From the NCBI GenBank assembly GCA_009599575.1, contig VWND01000001.1, forward strand, positions 868,001 to 932,000: DNA of 64,000 bases. The letters are read 5' to 3'. This DNA comes from Blumeriella jaapii. Its lineage: Eukaryota > Ascomycota > Leotiomycetes > Helotiales > Drepanopezizaceae. A program made the position numbers and the translations under genes. The first letter of the stretch is position 1; each line of letters starts with the position of its first letter. This document shows, in pieces, positions 11,053 to 22,396 of the stretch. The notes under the pieces are model-generated. The model saw only the letters and a program-made list of their open reading frames with translations. It ran no database searches and was not told the DNA's origin.

Positions 11053-12318
11053 ATGTCTGACTCCGACTCAGATTCCTGGTCGATCATCTCAAAAGGCGAA
11101 TCTGATGATGAACTCGATGGAGACCAAGGCTTCGAAAAGATTGGCCCAAAGACACCCCGTTCACCGTGGAGAGCCAAGACCACCGATCTCGAGAAGGGCC
11201 ACGGGGAGCGCATGCTTCAAAAGCGAGTTGGCCGGGACCCAGATGCCGAAATGGTAGAGGAGCATTTCGGCGTACCAGCTATGTGGACGATGCCTGCTGG
11301 TCTGCACCTGACCTCGAATTCCTATCCCAGGAAAGGGGTCGCTGATCTAGTGTCCTTCCCTCCTCCTGCAGACTATCCTTGTCTTTTGGGCGAGACGCCA
11401 GGAACAGCCACAGCCGATGCACGAGTGGAGAAAACGTTGCCGACCTGTGAAGGGTTTACGGCATACGAAGTACGAGAGAGGCTCGAGAGAGATCGGATCT
11501 ATAGTCTTAACAAATGCAGCCGTTTTGTCGGAGATGCTACACCACGATTGCAGCAGCCAGAGGACTTCTACCACTACGAGGAACCCGGTGGCTTCAGGGG
11601 GCTGAGAATCAGGGAATCTAGACCTGATCATCTGAGCACGATCGGTCTGGCTGGGACGAGGGATCCAAGAAGCTCCCCAGGCAAGTCGCCTTTGAATATG
11701 GTGACTTTGGCGAGCCAGGAGATGGGCAATTCTGATATTTCAACTTCGCATCACGGGTCAGGATACGCTCAGCAGCCACAGTATGCATCCCACGAGTCCT
11801 TTTCAATATCAAACTATCAGGACAGATCTTTCAACCGGCGTTCTGACTCGAGACCGCAAGATGTCTCGGGAAGAACGCATGTTGGGTGTCGAAAGTCCGA
11901 GGCGGAACAGACCATCCCGAATCTCTTCCCCGGGACTCAAATGCCATACGACGCCGATGCTGGGGACAAGTGGGCTCATTCCAACCCGATGTACGCCCAG
12001 AGAATGAGGCAGTCGGAGCTGACAGAAGGACACCCAGATCCTCAGGTGGCGGGCCCTCACTATAACTTTGAGACCCGGCAAGGCAGTCTCTCTTGTCACG
12101 TTCATTCATACAAAAACCACCCGAAGATTCAACCAGGCGCATCGCTCACATCTCTCGAATTCCAAGGTCCAAGAGTTGCTTCTCAGGCTGGGCCCTATAA
12201 CACACCGAGCTTGGAAACACCGAGCTTGGAAAAGAAGCCGACGACAAGGCGCAAAAATTGGAACACATCTCGGTTGCGAAAGAAGAACGACCATCCTTGG
12301 CGGCTTGAACAGCAGTGA
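11053..12318 (+). CDS. 421-aa protein of unknown function with N-terminal Ser-Asp run and WSII motif
   Basis: This is a single-exon gene with a good start context (ACCAACCATGTCT). I do not recognise the family. The N-terminus is MSDSDSDSWSIISKGESDDE: an acidic, phosphorylatable run directly before W-S-I-I, which fits the W-x-x-I/L/V core of an Atg8-interacting motif. Residues about 60-190 are the best-structured part (EEHFGVPAMWTMPAGLHL; CEGFTAYEVRERLERDR; PEDFYHYEEPGGFRGLRI). The remainder is disordered and rich in Ser, Gln, Pro and Arg, with a short internal duplication TPSLETPSLE near residue 388. The C-terminus is basic (TTRRKNWNTSRLRKK). The next gene lies about 1.1 kb downstream on the same strand. 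Confidence 0.72.
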   Translation: MSDSDSDSWSIISKGESDDELDGDQGFEKIGPKTPRSPWRAKTTDLEKGHGERMLQKRVGRDPDAEMVEEHFGVPAMWTMPAGLHLTSNSYPRKGVADLVSFPPPADYPCLLGETPGTATADARVEKTLPTCEGFTAYEVRERLERDRIYSLNKCSRFVGDATPRLQQPEDFYHYEEPGGFRGLRIRESRPDHLSTIGLAGTRDPRSSPGKSPLNMVTLASQEMGNSDISTSHHGSGYAQQPQYASHESFSISNYQDRSFNRRSDSRPQDVSGRTHVGCRKSEAEQTIPNLFPGTQMPYDADAGDKWAHSNPMYAQRMRQSELTEGHPDPQVAGPHYNFETRQGSLSCHVHSYKNHPKIQPGASLTSLEFQGPRVASQAGPYNTPSLETPSLEKKPTTRRKNWNTSRLRKKNDHPWRLEQQ

Positions 12319-13404
12319 AGTTACGCTTGTTTCATTCGTGAATAGAGGGGTTTGGGAGGACGGATGGCAAGCGAGTAGACGTCAATACGGGACGGACATG
12401 GCTCTTAGCAGGAAGACTGCAGCACCGTGTTGTCTCACTGATCAGCTGCTGTGTCCAGAATTTCATGTAAATGTTTGTTACGCAGTAGGAGCGGGGGATC
12501 CTGTAAGATAGTTTTAATTTCATGAGCGCGGATTTCTTTAGATTTGTTTGCAATAGGCAAATTTAATATGTTTACTTCATCTGCAAAATCATCCTTTCGC
12601 TGAGAGTTACTGAAGCTGAAGGTTACTGGAGCCATATACAATGCAGACGTCACAGAACACTGTGCTGCTTACCGTCACGAATGTAGCTTGACTGGTTGCA
12701 GCTGGCTAATCTACGACCGGCCGTTCATAGCTCTCGGTACACAAGGTCTATACATATAGCTCCCGTTCTCAGGCTTCCTTCACTCCTTAGACTGCTACTT
12801 ATACTTTATAGCAAATGCGACGAATCACCGTGTTCGGACAACTCTATCCTGCGTGCCCCCTCCTACAGGAAGCGTTTCTAACACTTCCCTTTCCTTTCTG
12901 AGATCATGGGAATAAGCATCTCTGGATCTGTTGCTTGGCGTTGTTTTGTTTACACTGGTGAAACCCTCATGCTGACTGGCCTTGCACTGGACGGTGGGCC
13001 CGGATGAGCGGCTTGAATATCATCATCCGGAATCATCGAAGGCTGTATCATGCGGTACCGTTTGGACCATCTCTTCAAATCTTCAGTGGTTCTCTTGACT
13101 CGGTAGTCTCGATTGCCAGGCCTGTGGTCAGACCCCTTCTTTGCTAATCGTGTTAAGCGAAGAGGTAGTTTGCAGATCGTTGGTTCTATTCCCTGTTACA
13201 AGCGCCGCCACATTACATCACTAGCAGCTTGCTGTCGATCCCAAGAGAGCTTGAGTAAGCTTATATTCGTCTTACCCTCGTCGAATACTCGTCAAAAATG
13301 CTTGCTACCTTGCTCCCTAAAGCTTCTTTCGAGTTTATGTCACAAGATTCGTTTTCGTGAACGTCCCAATGGCCAGCTCTTATAATTCGTTTATACAATC
13401 CATC
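12319..13404. other. Intergenic, no gene recognised
   Basis: I see only short frames with no family resemblance. The last 150 bases are the presumed leader of the following gene and contain an in-frame upstream ATG at 13369. Confidence 0.6.
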
Positions 13405-14674
13405 ATGGGATGCTTCAAGAGCAAAGAAAAAAGGTCAACATCGCGGACGCCCCAGCAACACAATGGAGGCGGAGGCGTCCAAAATGCAAGGCCTCAGGAG
13501 ATGAGCAATTCGCAGAACAACAGCTTCCAAGATTCCACCTACTACTCGAACAGCAACATGTCAGGCAGTCAAGCGGTAGCTCAACAAGGACTTCAGCCGC
13601 CAGCTAACGCTACGGTAACAACGACGACGACCACCACGACGAGTAAATGATGCCCTCCTTCCATCGAGATGTCATAGCTAAAATATCTGTCAAGCAACGA
13701 CGACCTTAGACTCGGATGCGGGCAGCCAGAGTGATGCCCATTCTTTCCAGGACCCTCCGGCCCGGTTGATCGAAAGGAAAACCGAGCAAGGTCTTCCTCA
13801 AAACACCGGAAGAACGGGGGTCCCACAGCCCCTGCTTCGAGGCGTAAGTGAGGAGAAGCCAGTCCAGTTCGACAGCCAATCCAACCGGATGGAGATTCCT
13901 CAGACTCGAGGCCAATCCAACCCCACTATTCAGCAGACAAAGGGCTCGGCGAATCAGAACTCTCTCGTGCAGGAGGTACAGCGTAAGCCCTCATCTCGAC
14001 AGCATGAAGAACCACAGTCTCAATTTAGTGCTCCGCAACGACAGTCGGGACACACTATCCAGAGGCAGACATCTCGGGGCAAAACCATGCTAGAATCCAT
14101 CCCGCAGTCGCCCGTGTCTCCCGTGAACCCCGGCTTCCGTACGATTTCTCCAGAGTCGAATAACTCTGCGTTTGTGCCAGACAGACAGGATTCGCCCCCT
14201 GCTATGCAGGAACGGTCGGAGAGACGGACATCCAGAGAGAGACATGTCTCAGAGAAGAAGTCTTCGTCCCGAGTGTCTGGGAACGGAGGTGGCAAGAGAT
14301 CCAGCAAGCATCAAGCTCGATCCTCTGGTCACCACTCGGAAAATGGCAACGGCGGCGCTGTATCTAATTACAGAGATTCGACGACCGAGCCTTTCTCTCC
14401 AGTGAGCGCCGGCCGTCCTTCAACATCCGACTCTTCTCGGTCTAGTTTTGGGCACGTGAACCGCGACTACGTCGAGGAGGACAGAACGCGATCTGTAAGG
14501 GACAGGGGGTCGGACGAGGGGAGAAGAAGCAGGAAGAGAGTGGAGAAGAGGGAGGGATCTATGGACAGGTCGGAGAGGAGAACCAGGACGAAGAAGACGA
14601 GTAGAGACACGGAATTTGTGCATGAATCTGAGAGCCCGAATGGGCGCGGGTTTGTTCATGATACTTATCGTTAA
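13405..14674 (+). CDS. Disordered protein with N-myristoylation/palmitoylation signal MGCFKSK
   Basis: Two exons, 13405-13642 and 13710-14674, flank a 67-nt intron (GTAAAT..CTTAG, branch-like GCTAAA), giving 400 aa. From the ATG at 13405 the protein begins MGCFKSKEKRS: Gly2, Cys3 and a following Lys/Arg/Ser patch, the layout of N-myristoylated and palmitoylated membrane proteins. The rest is predicted disordered: an Asn/Gln/Ser/Thr-rich first part, then SP and RxxS sites (IPQSPVSPVNPG), then a strongly basic Arg/Ser/Glu C-terminal third. There is no enzyme motif. An in-frame ATG at 13369 would add 12 residues (MASSYNSFIQSI) and hide the glycine, so start choice would decide membrane attachment. 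The family is unknown; a membrane-tethered scaffold is possible but is inference. Confidence 0.72.
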
Positions 14675-17600
14675 AAAAAAAGGGAAAAAAAGAAAGAAAA
14701 AGAAAGGAACAAAAAAAAAAAAAAAAAACTTCGAACGGGATGGGGCGGAAATGGAATTTACTTGTAACTTGGGGGGAGATAACTGACATATGATCGAGAT
14801 TTTTTTTATGTAAATAGGCAGACAATTCGCTCATGAAAATGATATCCAACTTTCAACACTATAACCCGACCTTTCAGTGAAATCTTGCGAGACTGTTACG
14901 TGGTCGACTCGTACGTAAATACATCAAGCCTGAAACGCTCCATCACAATCCTCGCTCCAACCTGATAGAAACAGGTTCACAGAAGTCAAAAGTCTTGGAG
15001 ATGATCAACCCCATCAGCCTCTTCAACAGCCGAAAGCCAGAGAGAAAGATTCGCGCGGCTCGACATGAGAGCAGTGAAGCGTCCAACGAAATCGCCCCGA
15101 CCACCGCGTTTTTGGAATCTACACTCATGTCTCCTGCACCATGACGACCAGGCTGATCCACCCCCACCTGATATCAGGAAGCCACGCTCACGCACGAGCC
15201 CTATGGCTAGACTCCTAGGCTAGAAGAACGTCAATGCCCTAACACACAGACACCTTGATCTACCGTGACAAATGCAGGGACCAGAAGTTTCTTGGGCTGG
15301 GCAGGCTGGCAGGAATCGAGATACCAGGATTGGAGGGTCTTGAGAGTCATGGCTGAATGCTCGATGAGGGGTTGGGGCTGCGATTGCTGCTCTACATATA
15401 GTACATTCGGATCATATGTCCGAGGACTGTAGCGACGTGCGTTGACACTGTCATGGCTGCTGAGGTACAGCATTTGTGTGGTTTGGACTGTGGTGTGCTT
15501 GAGCTATTGTGATAAAAATAAGGCTATTTGTGCTAAGCATGTTGGGAGGAAATGCATTTGGAAAACATGCTATTGATGGGTGTGGATTCGATATAGTACT
15601 AACAGAAAAGAAAAGCTTCGTTCTATGACAACATACAAAGCCCAAGTGATGCTTAATTCTTTTCTCCCGCCGTTATCTATCTTTCTCAACCTCTGCGTTT
15701 GTTGGAAGGCAATGGGCACCCTAGCTATGTGCAGTACTAAACGTGCAGTACTGAACGTGCAGAACTTAACGTACATTAGTAGACATACTGTACTACGTAC
15801 ACTAAGTTGACGCCATGGCGCTAGTCCCCCATTTTGTACATAGCTCCATGCCACTACAGCTAGTATCTATATACTGTAGACACCTTTGATTCTATCAGCG
15901 TTATTGAAAGTCGTCACTTTAAAACCAAAGACTCATTTCTATTTGTGGTGGGCCAGAAATGCTATGACGGGACGGAGAGCCTATCCAAGCTCATCATCTA
16001 TCAGCTCTCCTCTTCAGTACGTCTGAAACTAAATGATGTCTTCCGCATATTAAACTTCCAAGAAAGAAGGTTGCAACTCTCACGCTTCTCTGGCTCTAAG
16101 CTCGAATTCATTCAAAGGCGAGGCCGAATGTGAACTGGCTGAGTATGCCTCGGTGCCCAAGGTCACGGCGCGCACGTGTAGTGGTGGAGCTCGAGCGTTC
16201 CTCAGTAGCGGCGGTGTCTGGTTAGTGCTGAGAGAGCGGCTACTGATGCGACGAGGTTCTTACGACAGTCTGTCGGTCTGCACTTTTGAAACATCGAGAT
16301 CTTCACCGTTCGGGGATCTGCGTGATCTCTTCATCGACACTAACGAATCTCGGTAGCTATTATGATAATCATTTTGATAAAAAGTGTGGAAAATGACAAA
16401 GTGAAGCTGTTGTTACGAGAATTTTATATAGATGTGTGTATTCTGTATAAGGTACTTAAAGTGCATTTGAAGAACAATAGAAATGTGTATTTAGAAGATG
16501 ATGGGAAACTGCTTATGTATATAACAAACGCGCTTCAAGGGGAAGAATTGAAAATAAAAACAGCAAGACTATGAAATCGATGGATCTCAAATTGCCTATA
16601 GAAAAAAACTGACAAGCAGCTGCAAGTACGGCAAGTTGTCAACCAAGAATTACCCATCACCACATAAGGCTTTCCAAAAAAGCCCCGTGCCAACCTGCAA
16701 AGACTCTCGATGGACGGACATCAACATTTCAAAACCTAAAACAACACCAAGTAAACAAACACGTCCGAAATGGATCCCGCAAATCCCCCCAAGCGAGCTG
16801 GGAGACCGAATGCCTATACCACAGATCGCCATCAGATGCTCGAAGACCAACACCCACAACACCGAACTTATCGCCGGGAACGAGTCGAGCACAACAAAGC
16901 CACGGTCGGAAAACCGCACGCACGATGTCATCCACGCTCCCCACATCCGAGACGCGCGCGCGACGGCACTGGATCCGTCACCTGGGGCAGGTCCGTAGGC
17001 GGAAGCGCGGGTGTGGAGGTCGTGGGCGCGTGCGTGCAACGATCAGAGCGTTGTGGGGTGTCCGGTTGTGGATTTCGGCGAGGCTCGTCGGTCACGGGCG
17101 GGCTCTGCCCGAGCGTCGGCATGGTCTTCCCCATACTGAGCAGCAAAGGTTTGTTGCTCTTGTGGGTGCTCGGCCTCGTTTTGAGCTTGTGACCCGGAGA
17201 TCGCGTTCGCGAGGGGTTTTTTCTTTGCTGGTCTTTTTCTTCTGCTAGATAGGTAACCTTTTCTCTTGTCCAGCGTGCTGCTGCGTTGCGCGCGGAGCGG
17301 CTGGTGAGAGACGAACGAACGTGATTGTGCACCTTGTGTAGGGGTGGAAGCCGCAATGAAGGTTGCGATGGGTAGGACTGTTTGGACGGGGGAGAGAGTG
17401 GGGGGCAGGTTGGAGATCTGGTTGCTCACAGAGTCTGGTGTTCCCATCTCTGGAAATGTTGAGAACCTCGTTCAGGATATCGGATCCTTGAAAGTGAAAG
17501 CAGTGCTTCAAAAAAGCACCTCGTGTAGATGCGACGCAAAGAGTCCCGGAAACGGCGGCAAGCTTCGCCTTTACAGTTTTTCTATTTGCGGATGCAGATG

Positions 17601-18024
17601 GGAAAGTTCCGAATGTAGGTCATACATTTCCACAGATAGCACGCTGTTCCTAAAGGCAACAGAATGGTGTTTGAGCTCTACACGTACGTTATGTTGGGGT
17701 CTTGCTTCTTTCAGTTCACCTTTCAGGGGTGGCCGAAATAAGCGAGATGTTTACATTGTCGCTTGACCACAATATCTAGCAGACAAGCGAGCGGGTACCC
17801 CGAGCACAATACCACATCGCAACAACAATGGCAATGCATCTAGAAGCTAAGAAAATCTCTGAATATACGATGGAGCTCTTACCACGACTTCTTTCATCGT
17901 CAGCGAACATCATCTCACTCTTTTCAAATACTCTGGACACTACAAGCAATCACCAGGCAAAGAAAATCCCGAATTCATAACACTACCAGCAAAACTACTA
18001 CCACCGGCAAAGGCAGCAACCGCC
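14675..18024. other. Mostly intergenic; one weak coding candidate inside
   Basis: Poly-A/T-rich 3' flank (14670-14730), then 14.9-16.6 kb without a supported gene. 15730-15800 carries three imperfect copies of an ACGTGCAGTACT-like motif. A weak candidate at 16770 is listed separately. 17.2-17.9 kb has open frames on both strands but none with a convincing domain. Confidence 0.5.
16770..17192 (+). CDS. Weak candidate: short basic protein with AT-hook-like start
   Basis: An ATG in a good fungal context (CCGAAATGGATC) behind an A/C-rich leader opens MDPANPPKRAGRPNAYTT. The PKRAGRPNAY segment resembles an AT-hook (core GRP), and HRTYRRERVEHNK after it is basic and helical. Beyond about residue 65 the frame becomes implausible, so a splice near 16990-17000 or a chance frame are both possible. 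No family was recognised and the minus strand is also open here. Treat it as a lead only. Confidence 0.25.
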   Translation: MDPANPPKRAGRPNAYTTDRHQMLEDQHPQHRTYRRERVEHNKATVGKPHARCHPRSPHPRRARDGTGSVTWGRSVGGSAGVEVVGACVQRSERCGVSGCGFRRGSSVTGGLCPSVGMVFPILSSKGLLLLWVLGLVLSL

Positions 18025-18645
18025 ATGTCGTCCGCAGCTTCGTCCTCAGCTCAAGCCTCAGCTCAAGCCCCAGCTCAAGCCTCAGCTTCGTCCTCAGCTC
18101 AAGCCCCCGCTCAAGCTCCAGACGCCCCCCTTCCCTGGCCCATGAGCCGAGAAGCGGCCAACATCTGGCGCGCCCGCGAACCCCAGGAGCAATCCCTCAT
18201 CATCCAAGCCCGCACCACGCATCCAGCGCCCCACTACGCCCCGGTGCGCCCAGCACCCAGCGCCCCCGCCGCCGAGCAAGCGCAATACCTGATCGAGCTC
18301 GCAGCCTACCGAGAAGCGCACGACGCCTTCGATGCCGAAGTACTGCGGCTCGTTGCCGAGCACAACGGCCGCTGGGGGGACAACTTCTACGCCGCGGCTG
18401 CCGCCAATCCAGAGAGCAGGCTGAACCAGAGGCTGGCGGAGATGGCGGCGGAGGCGGCGGCGGCGGCGGAGGAGGAGGCCGAGACGTATGATCCGATGGC
18501 CCGGCACCGGGCGGCGGAGGCGGCGGCGAGACGCAAGAGAAGACGGAATGCGAAACCGACGCGCCGCAGTCTTCGGCTGCTTGAGAAGAGTCTAGGGTGT
18601 GGGAAGACGAGAAGCCAGACGAGGAAAATGAGGAGTAAGAAGTGA
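18025..18645 (+). CDS. 206-aa Ala/Gln-rich protein, unknown function
   Basis: Single exon, start context CCGCCATGTCG. Residues 1-35 are an imperfect Ala-Gln-Ala-Ser/Pro repeat (DNA units near GCTCAAGC). Residues about 36-140 could fold (MSREAANIWRAREPQEQS; QAQYLIELAAYREAHDAF; LVAEHNGRWGDNFYAA). Residues 140-180 are a Glu/Ala helix and the tail is very basic (RRKRRRNAKPTRRSLRLL), suggesting nuclear or nucleic-acid contact. The strong third-position GC bias supports coding. The family is unknown. Confidence 0.62.
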   Translation: MSSAASSSAQASAQAPAQASASSSAQAPAQAPDAPLPWPMSREAANIWRAREPQEQSLIIQARTTHPAPHYAPVRPAPSAPAAEQAQYLIELAAYREAHDAFDAEVLRLVAEHNGRWGDNFYAAAAANPESRLNQRLAEMAAEAAAAAEEEAETYDPMARHRAAEAAARRKRRRNAKPTRRSLRLLEKSLGCGKTRSQTRKMRSKK

Positions 18646-20477
18646 AGTTTAGGGGGAGGGGATCTTTTGGGGGAGGTGGATATCTCACTCACTTAATGAC
18701 AATGGGGAGTTCTGATGGTCCAAAGGTCGTTGCTCTTCTGGGATCCTCAATTGTTCTCGTCATGGAATGAAGTCTCTTGTATGTAAATTTGCGCGGGTGT
18801 GTTTGTGGGGGAGTTTGGAGTCTTTGGTGTGATATGCTGATGACGGGGAGTTCTGATAGTCCACAGTCTGTTGCTAGTCTGGGATCGTGGCTCTTTTCGT
18901 CGTCGAGCCTCTGTATCTAGATTGCGTGCAGGCATGCATTGCAGAAAATTGAAGTGAGTTGAATCTGCGAACTTGACACTGCTGGATTCGAAGCATTGAT
19001 CGTGGGCCCTTTCAAATACGTGACTCAGAGAGGTACTTCATGGGTTCTAGTGCAAGCCTCTAGTAGGAAAGATGCCCCGCGGCCAGCGAACAAAACCTAG
19101 AACCTGATACAACAGAGACAAGATGATTGCTTGTCGAATGGCACGTCTAGACTCATCGCGGAAAGCGCGAGAGAATCCATAGCTAGTAGTATGCGGACGA
19201 GACGGCGTTGAGGAAAACACCAAGAGGAGGGTTGGAAAGTAAAGCAAGAGCCACGGGTTGAAACCGACATCAGAAGCATACTCAAATGGCAATCTCAAAG
19301 ACAAATAGAAAGGCGAAAAGGAAGTTGGCCAGATACGACAGCATAAAATCAACGAAACTAGAAACGCTTGCGCTCGGTCAACAACATCCCTTTTCTTCTG
19401 CCTCTGACGCTATTCTTCCAAAGTTGAATCAGAGCATCCCCTTTCCCAATTTCTCTTCCCCTTCTCCACTCATCCTTCCAGTTCTCCCTCCTCGAGAGCG
19501 TTGCCACCCTCCCTCTGGCTCGCGCGCGTCACGAGCTGATCTTCCTTTGCCCGAGATCCAGAAAAGCAAGGCCACACCACCCAGCGCGTTTCAAACACAG
19601 TCTCGGGACGAAACGCCGGTATATCCCAATCCAGCCCGCCAGGCCATCTCGTCCCATTCTCCCTATCGTTCGTTCGCTTTCTCTTGTCGTGGCGCTGTGA
19701 CACTGTCTCGATCCGGTAGGCACGAGATAGTTTTTTTTTTTTCTTCTTTTTCTTTGTTGGATAGCGCAAGAAGAGGACGTACCGTGCGGACAGGGTGGGA
19801 TATCGGTTGATAAGTAAGACGCTGAGCTTGCGGACTGAGCACGCTCGACTTGCTCGACACGATATCAGGCGTTTGGGAACTCGTTTACGTGTAAGAACTC
19901 CCGTTCCATTCTATCCCTAACCTCTCCATCTAGGAATTCTAGGAAGTGGCCAAAAACGAAAAGCAACAAATCTGAAAAGTCGAGTACAAAAGAAAACAAA
20001 GCATACAAGAGGTAGTCGGAATCCCGAATCGGGAAATCCCAAAGCACATCAACGGAACGGGACTGCGCATTGTAGGAGCACGATAGCAACTATGCGAGAT
20101 GCGGCTTTCTTTCATATACGTGGACCTGTGTAATATGTTGTTGATCTGCGCGCATTCGCTATCCTCTGCTATACTTTACAGTTCATTTTGTGAGGAGAAG
20201 TCTTGCTTATCCATCCTGAAAGCTGGCTACAAACGAGCTAAAAGGAAGCCGGAGTCGGAGTATGAAAATACAAAGTTAAAGCTATTACCGTCGTGATAAG
20301 ATATATCGAGTACGCTAGATGGCGACGCAAAAAAAGAAGAAGAAAATACCTAATACCTTCTTGCACCGACACCAGATATGCCACGCCTAACCCTTCTGGA
20401 TGATTTCTTCGCCCAGATTTTCTTCTGGCTTAGATCTGAGTACTCTTAGCATTAAACTCCCCAACCCCTCCCCCAAC
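18646..20477. other. Intergenic, no gene recognised
   Basis: I see no gene. A motif of about 20 bp around GGGGAGTTCTGATGGTCCA recurs at about 18704 and 18845 with a few changes. A short T-rich run sits near 19731-19745. Frames near 19286-19810 are compositionally weak. Confidence 0.6.
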
Positions 20478-21293
20478 CTAACTCAGCGCACTCAGTCCTC
20501 GATGCAGCTTCGGCGCGCGCCCATCATTGTAAGTCTCGCTCCTCACCCCCCCAGGCTGCATCAGCGGTATATTGAAATCACTCGCGGCCTTTTTCGACCC
20601 CGAGGCCTCCAGCAGCGCCGCTGCGGCCCGTTTCCGCTTCAGCTGGCGGCTGCTGTTGACACACATGAAGACGAGAGCGGCGCCGGTCGCGAGGAGGCCG
20701 GTGCCGAACACAATGGCGACGATGAAGCCACTGGTGTTGAGGGAGTCGTCGCGGCGCATGCAGGCACCGGGCGTGGCGGTAAAGCAGATGACGCCCGGAG
20801 CGCAGGCCGCGCTGAGGGAAGTCGTCGGCGTGCAGGTGATGGTTTTGCCGTTGGAGACGGAGCACGCGCTGACGCTGTGCGTACTGGTCGTGGAGCACTC
20901 GATGGAGTTGCTGGGGTGGGATGACGCCGATAATGGGTTTGTGGGGGAGGTGATGGAGCCCGGGGTGCTTGTTGGGTTCGGGGAGGAGGTAGTCGGGGCT
21001 GGTGTTAAGGTTGGTTGATCGTTCTGTCTCTTGAGATCTGGTTGTCGTTGCGCGGAACAGGCGGATATGAATGCCAGGCCTTCGGATCTGGCGTCGGAGG
21101 TCGAGCACCCGCTGGCAAGCATGCAGGATTCAACGGCCTCTAGCTTGCGCAGATCGGCTGCGCGTAAACATGGCGCGATGTAATCATCAGCGCATTGGAC
21201 TCTGGCAAGCAACTTGTCGAGGTGGTTCCGGACGCAACCCGTTGCAGACACGACGGCTGCCGCAGCAAGCAATGGCAACATGATGGAAGGCAT
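20478..21293 (-). CDS. Secreted Cys-rich single-pass membrane protein
   Basis: The start at 21293 gives MPSIMLPLLAAAAVVSATG, a typical signal peptide. A longer in-frame start upstream would bury it, so I chose this one. A first domain has six cysteines in about 65 residues (GC, QC, PC, SC, GC and SAC), ending ASGCSTSDARSEGLAFISAC. This resembles the end of CFEM domains, but the full eight-Cys CFEM pattern is not met. A Thr/Ser/Pro linker follows, then a second Cys group (IECSTTSTHSVSACS to GACMRRDD), one transmembrane helix (FIVAIVFGTGLLATGAALVF) and a cytosolic tail starting with a basic patch (RQLKRKR). The protein has 271 aa with no intron. A cell-surface sensor or adhesion role is inference. 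Confidence 0.75.
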   Translation of the reverse strand: MPSIMLPLLAAAAVVSATGCVRNHLDKLLARVQCADDYIAPCLRAADLRKLEAVESCMLASGCSTSDARSEGLAFISACSAQRQPDLKRQNDQPTLTPAPTTSSPNPTSTPGSITSPTNPLSASSHPSNSIECSTTSTHSVSACSVSNGKTITCTPTTSLSAACAPGVICFTATPGACMRRDDSLNTSGFIVAIVFGTGLLATGAALVFMCVNSSRQLKRKRAAAALLEASGSKKAASDFNIPLMQPGGVRSETYNDGRAPKLHRGLSALS

Positions 21294-22320
21294 CGTCGAT
21301 CTGCTTTTGAGAACCGTCTTCAATAGAGCAGGATGGTATTTGACAAAGCAGGAGCTGAGGGAAAGTGGGGAGTTGCACAGAATAACCTCACTCGTGTGCC
21401 ACAGTCTTCGCATAAATGTAGAAGAAAGATTAGTGAAGACGGCCAAAAAAAGAAACGCGAAGAGAAGAGAAAGAAGAGAAGGCGAGCACAAGATATGTAC
21501 TGACCTACCTTCTACCTAGCTATCCTCCCGGTGCAGTGGAGCATCCTTCCAGTGCCTAGTGCTTCCCTGTGCTCTTGTTCTTCCTCTGGACCACCGTTTA
21601 GCCAGAGCCACAGCCAATTGTCTGTCTGACGACTTTCGGTGCGGCGAGGAAAGCCATTGGCTCCGAAAGTGAGCTGTCAGAAAATCGCGTGACGGCGTGG
21701 TCGGCCGGTGGTGAAGTCGAAGCGTTCGTTCTGCTTGGTGCGTACAGCATCCATGCTGACGTTCCACCGTGAAAAGGGGGGGAAGGAGAAAGAAGCTTTT
21801 GACAAGCTCATCCATCCCCAAGGTCGGGGTCATGCCTCTCTCGTCGCCGGCTGGCTTGGCCAATGTGTGAACAAGGAAAGGAGCAGGAGTCGATGAGGCA
21901 AGAAGCCGAGTGAGCAGGCTCCGGGCTGGGGCTGCTGACATGACATGACATGAAGAGGCCTGATACTCAGTCATGTGAATAGAGAAGAGGTGTCGGTCGG
22001 TGTGTTATCTCTGAGTTTCGTCCGCTTCTCACTCTCTCCCTCGAGGTAAAGCAGCAAAGCCAGCGAGGAAACGTGCGGGTTTGATACTGCTAGCGCTGCC
22101 TGGCCCATCGGGGGTTCAGCCGCGTGATCTGGGCATCGCTAAATTGCTGCTGGTCCCGACTTGAGAAATTGTCGGTTTGCCCTGGGGCACGAGAGAGTCT
22201 GGATTGGAGAATGGGGGGGTTGGAGGGTTGGGAGATAGGAGGAATGGAGGATGGTGCAGGCTCGATGATGGTTCTGTGTCTTTGGTTCAGACAGCTTCAG
22301 CCAGCCACGGCAAGACATGT

Positions 22321-22347
22321 CACGTGACATGAACTCAACATCACGTG
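22321..22347. promoter_or_regulatory. Two CACGTG palindromes, 21 bp apart
   Basis: CACGTG occurs at 22321-22326 and 22342-22347, each preceded by T or AT, about 250 bp upstream of the I78-type start codon. CACGTG is the core bound by bHLH factors of the Cbf1/Pho4 type in yeasts. The equal orientation and two-turn spacing suggest a designed pair, but no binding data are available. Confidence 0.45.
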
Positions 22348-22368
22348 GCTCTCTTACGTCATTCCTCT

Positions 22369-22396
22369 GCACCTGCACCTGCACCTCCACCTGCAC
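22369..22396. repeat. CACCTG hexanucleotide repeat
   Basis: Four or five copies of GCACCT, one with a substitution, lie directly after the CACGTG pair. Each copy is an E-box-like CACCTG, so the array may be regulatory or just a short microsatellite. Confidence 0.7.

Noticed and set aside
17043..17447. Minus-strand basic open frame
   Set aside because: No domain, and the opposite strand is equally open because of GC-rich composition.
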